Source: Paracoccaceae bacterium
Lineage (GTDB): Bacteria > Pseudomonadota > Alphaproteobacteria > Rhodobacterales > Rhodobacteraceae
Length of the DNA stretch: 64,000 bases
Direction: 5' to 3'
Assembly: GCA_020832445.1 (NCBI GenBank)
Contig: JAFIEO010000044.1
Location: 1-64,000, forward strand
The translations under genes and the position numbers were made by a program. The notes below the pieces were generated by a model. That model ran no database searches. It saw only the letters and a program-made list of their open reading frames with translations, and had not been told where the DNA came from. Positions 63,039 to 64,000 of the stretch are shown one piece after another (the first letter of the stretch is position 1; each line of letters opens with the position of its first letter).

Positions 63039-63072
63039 CCAAAGCCCCGCGCGCCATCGTGCGGGGCTTTGG
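63039..63072. terminator. strong hairpin after the lactonase gene
   Basis: CCAAAGCCCCGC and GCGGGGCTTTGG form a perfect 12-bp stem with a 10-base loop, five bases after the stop. The stem is symmetrical, so it can serve both this operon and the converging cysW. A second inverted repeat, GCGCTATGCG-n13-CGCATAGCGC, follows at 63075-63107. Confidence 0.75.
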
Positions 63073-63128
63073 TTGCGCTATGCGGGCTTGTGACGTTCGC
63101 ATAGCGCTGTGCGCCATTGTGGCATGCG

Positions 63129-63959
63129 CTATGATTGCCTGCGCCCTTCAAGGATTGCTTTTATTACCAGCGCGACAACCGCGATAAGCGTCAGCGTCGA
63201 TGCGGCAGCAAAGGCACCTACTGCATTCAGGTCGTTGAACAGCAGTTCAACATGCAAAGGCAGCGTGTTGGTCTGGCCGCGTATGTTGCCCGACACGACC
63301 GAGACACCGCCAAATTCACCCACCGCCCTGGCCGTGCAAAGAACCGCACCATACAGCAGCGCCCATTTTATGTTGGGCAGCGTCACGCGGGTGAATATCT
63401 GCCAGCCATTCGCGCCCAGCGTGACGGCGGCCTGTTCCTGCTCGGACCCTTGCGCCTGCATCAGCGGCAAGACCTCTCGCGCGACAAAAGGGGCCGTCAC
63501 GAACATGGTGACCAGCACAATGCCCGGAAGCGCAAACACCACCTGAATGTCATTGGCCTGAAGCCATGGCCCCAGAAGTCCCTGACGCCCATACAGCAGC
63601 AGATAGCAGATACCCGCGATGATGGGCGAAATTGAAAACGGAATCTCGATCAATGTCACCAGTATCCCGCGCCCTGGAAAGCGGTGCTTGGCCACAGCCC
63701 AAGCGGCGGCAATGCCGAACCCCACATTCAGCGGCACAACAATGATTGCCGTGATCGTGGTCAGCCAGATCGCATGCAATGTCGCGGGGTGCAGGATATT
63801 GGCGGCATAGACCTGCCAGCCCTGCGCGAAGGCACGCACAAAGATGAACACCAGCGGAGCTGCAATAAACAGCAGCGTCAACCCGACCGCCAGCCCGATC
63901 AGGATACGCTCGCCCCGGCGGGTCTGACCGGGCAGTTGTCCAAGGGGGGCGGTTGTCAT
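63129..63959 (-). CDS. cysW: sulfate/thiosulfate ABC transporter permease CysW
   Basis: 276 aa from ATG 63959. Six membrane segments and CysW signatures: PLVFIFVRAFAQGWQVYAANI, TLIEIPFSISPIIAGICYLLLYG, and the ATPase-contact EAA motif EQEQAAVTLGANGWQIFTRVTLPNIKWALLYG, then RAVGEFGGVSVVSGNIRGQTNTLPLHVELLFND. Imports sulfate with CysT, CysA and a binding protein. The start overlaps the cysT stop by ATGA. Confidence 0.93.
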   Translation of the reverse strand: MTTAPLGQLPGQTRRGERILIGLAVGLTLLFIAAPLVFIFVRAFAQGWQVYAANILHPATLHAIWLTTITAIIVVPLNVGFGIAAAWAVAKHRFPGRGILVTLIEIPFSISPIIAGICYLLLYGRQGLLGPWLQANDIQVVFALPGIVLVTMFVTAPFVAREVLPLMQAQGSEQEQAAVTLGANGWQIFTRVTLPNIKWALLYGAVLCTARAVGEFGGVSVVSGNIRGQTNTLPLHVELLFNDLNAVGAFAAASTLTLIAVVALVIKAILEGRRQS

Positions 63960-64000
63960 CGGCTTGCCTCGCGGTGGCGCGATGCCCATGCCTGCAAGAC
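63956..64000 (-). CDS. cysT: C-terminal end of CysT sulfate permease (partial)
   Basis: Fourteen codons and a TGA stop at the right edge, reading VLQAWASRHREASR, which overlaps the cysW ATG. The content is a polar cytosolic tail after a last helix, as expected for CysT/CysU. Identified mainly from its coupling to cysW. Confidence 0.65.
   Translation of the reverse strand, partial: VLQAWASRHREASR

Noticed and set aside
1-64000. tRNA, rRNA, CRISPR arrays and riboswitches
   Set aside because: I looked for T-loop motifs, rRNA conserved blocks, regular direct repeats and known aptamer cores upstream of transporters and saw none that would stand.

Overview
The window is high-GC DNA with dense operons, frequent 4-bp ATGA stop/start overlaps and typical alphaproteobacterial gene content: TRAP transporters, a Mrp/Pha-type antiporter, cydDCABX with Fnr-type boxes, an ExoD protein and a Blc/Att-like lactone locus. 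The protein style fits Rhodobacteraceae (Rhodobacterales); this is inferred from gene content, and no rRNA marker is present. I found no tRNA, rRNA, CRISPR array or prophage.

Layout. 1-300: AT-richer scraps, with the end of one coding frame and a small ORF. 436-6014: a TRAP transporter (dctPQM) divergent from a DUF1611 (DgcN-like) acyltransferase and a fold-III alanine/ornithine-racemase-like enzyme, probably a D-amino-acid uptake and catabolism module. 6017-16522: the most unusual block. A branched-chain-type ABC importer (HM-SBP-GF) is co-transcribed with a UPF0261 (Tm-1 N-terminal type) protein, a PF09370 TIM-barrel protein (Tm-1 C-terminal type) and a tandem SRPBCC protein. A divergent regulator uses the same PF09370 barrel as its probable sensor, and a degenerate third PF09370 copy sits beside it. 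16694-19228: EamA exporter, DUF1203 protein and a luciferase-like monooxygenase. 19362-26284: an eight-gene Mrp-like locus (E-F-G-MbhD/B-C-D-D-D). 26488-32236: D-lactate-type dehydrogenase and a MacB/Dev-type ABC export trio, separated by copies of a ~106-bp intergenic repeat. 32533-33777: a graveyard containing a transposition-ATPase-like fragment, an H-NS tail and a decayed IS3-family element with both terminal repeats, which has replaced the end of an oxyR-like gene.

34643-36448: oxyR-like regulator divergent from a peroxiredoxin with OxyR-like half-sites between them, then a persulfide-dioxygenase-like MBL protein. 36612-43516: Rrf2 iron-sulfur regulator divergent from cydD-cydC-cydA-cydB-cydX, with Fnr-type boxes before cydD and cydA. 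43852-49906: DNA-alkylation repair, VOC protein, MarR regulator, MgtE-type Mg transporter, DUF2493 protein and an UppP homologue with an altered active-site motif. 50009-59868: anion transporter, TetR/MarR/HxlR-type switches with visible palindromic operators, nucleotidyltransferase, ArsC/Spx-like protein, saccharopine-dehydrogenase-like protein, arginase-family protein, large membrane protein, ExoD and an acyltransferase. 59948-63034: an IclR repressor divergent from an iron alcohol dehydrogenase and an AttM/BlcC-type lactonase, a gamma-butyrolactone-type locus without its semialdehyde dehydrogenase. 63129-64000: cysW and the last codons of cysT.

The best candidate for an undescribed system is the split-Tm-1/PF09370 ABC cluster. 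Its regulator appears to carry a copy of the pathway protein fold as ligand sensor on a sigma-54-activator chassis that has lost its ATPase and GAFTGA motifs.
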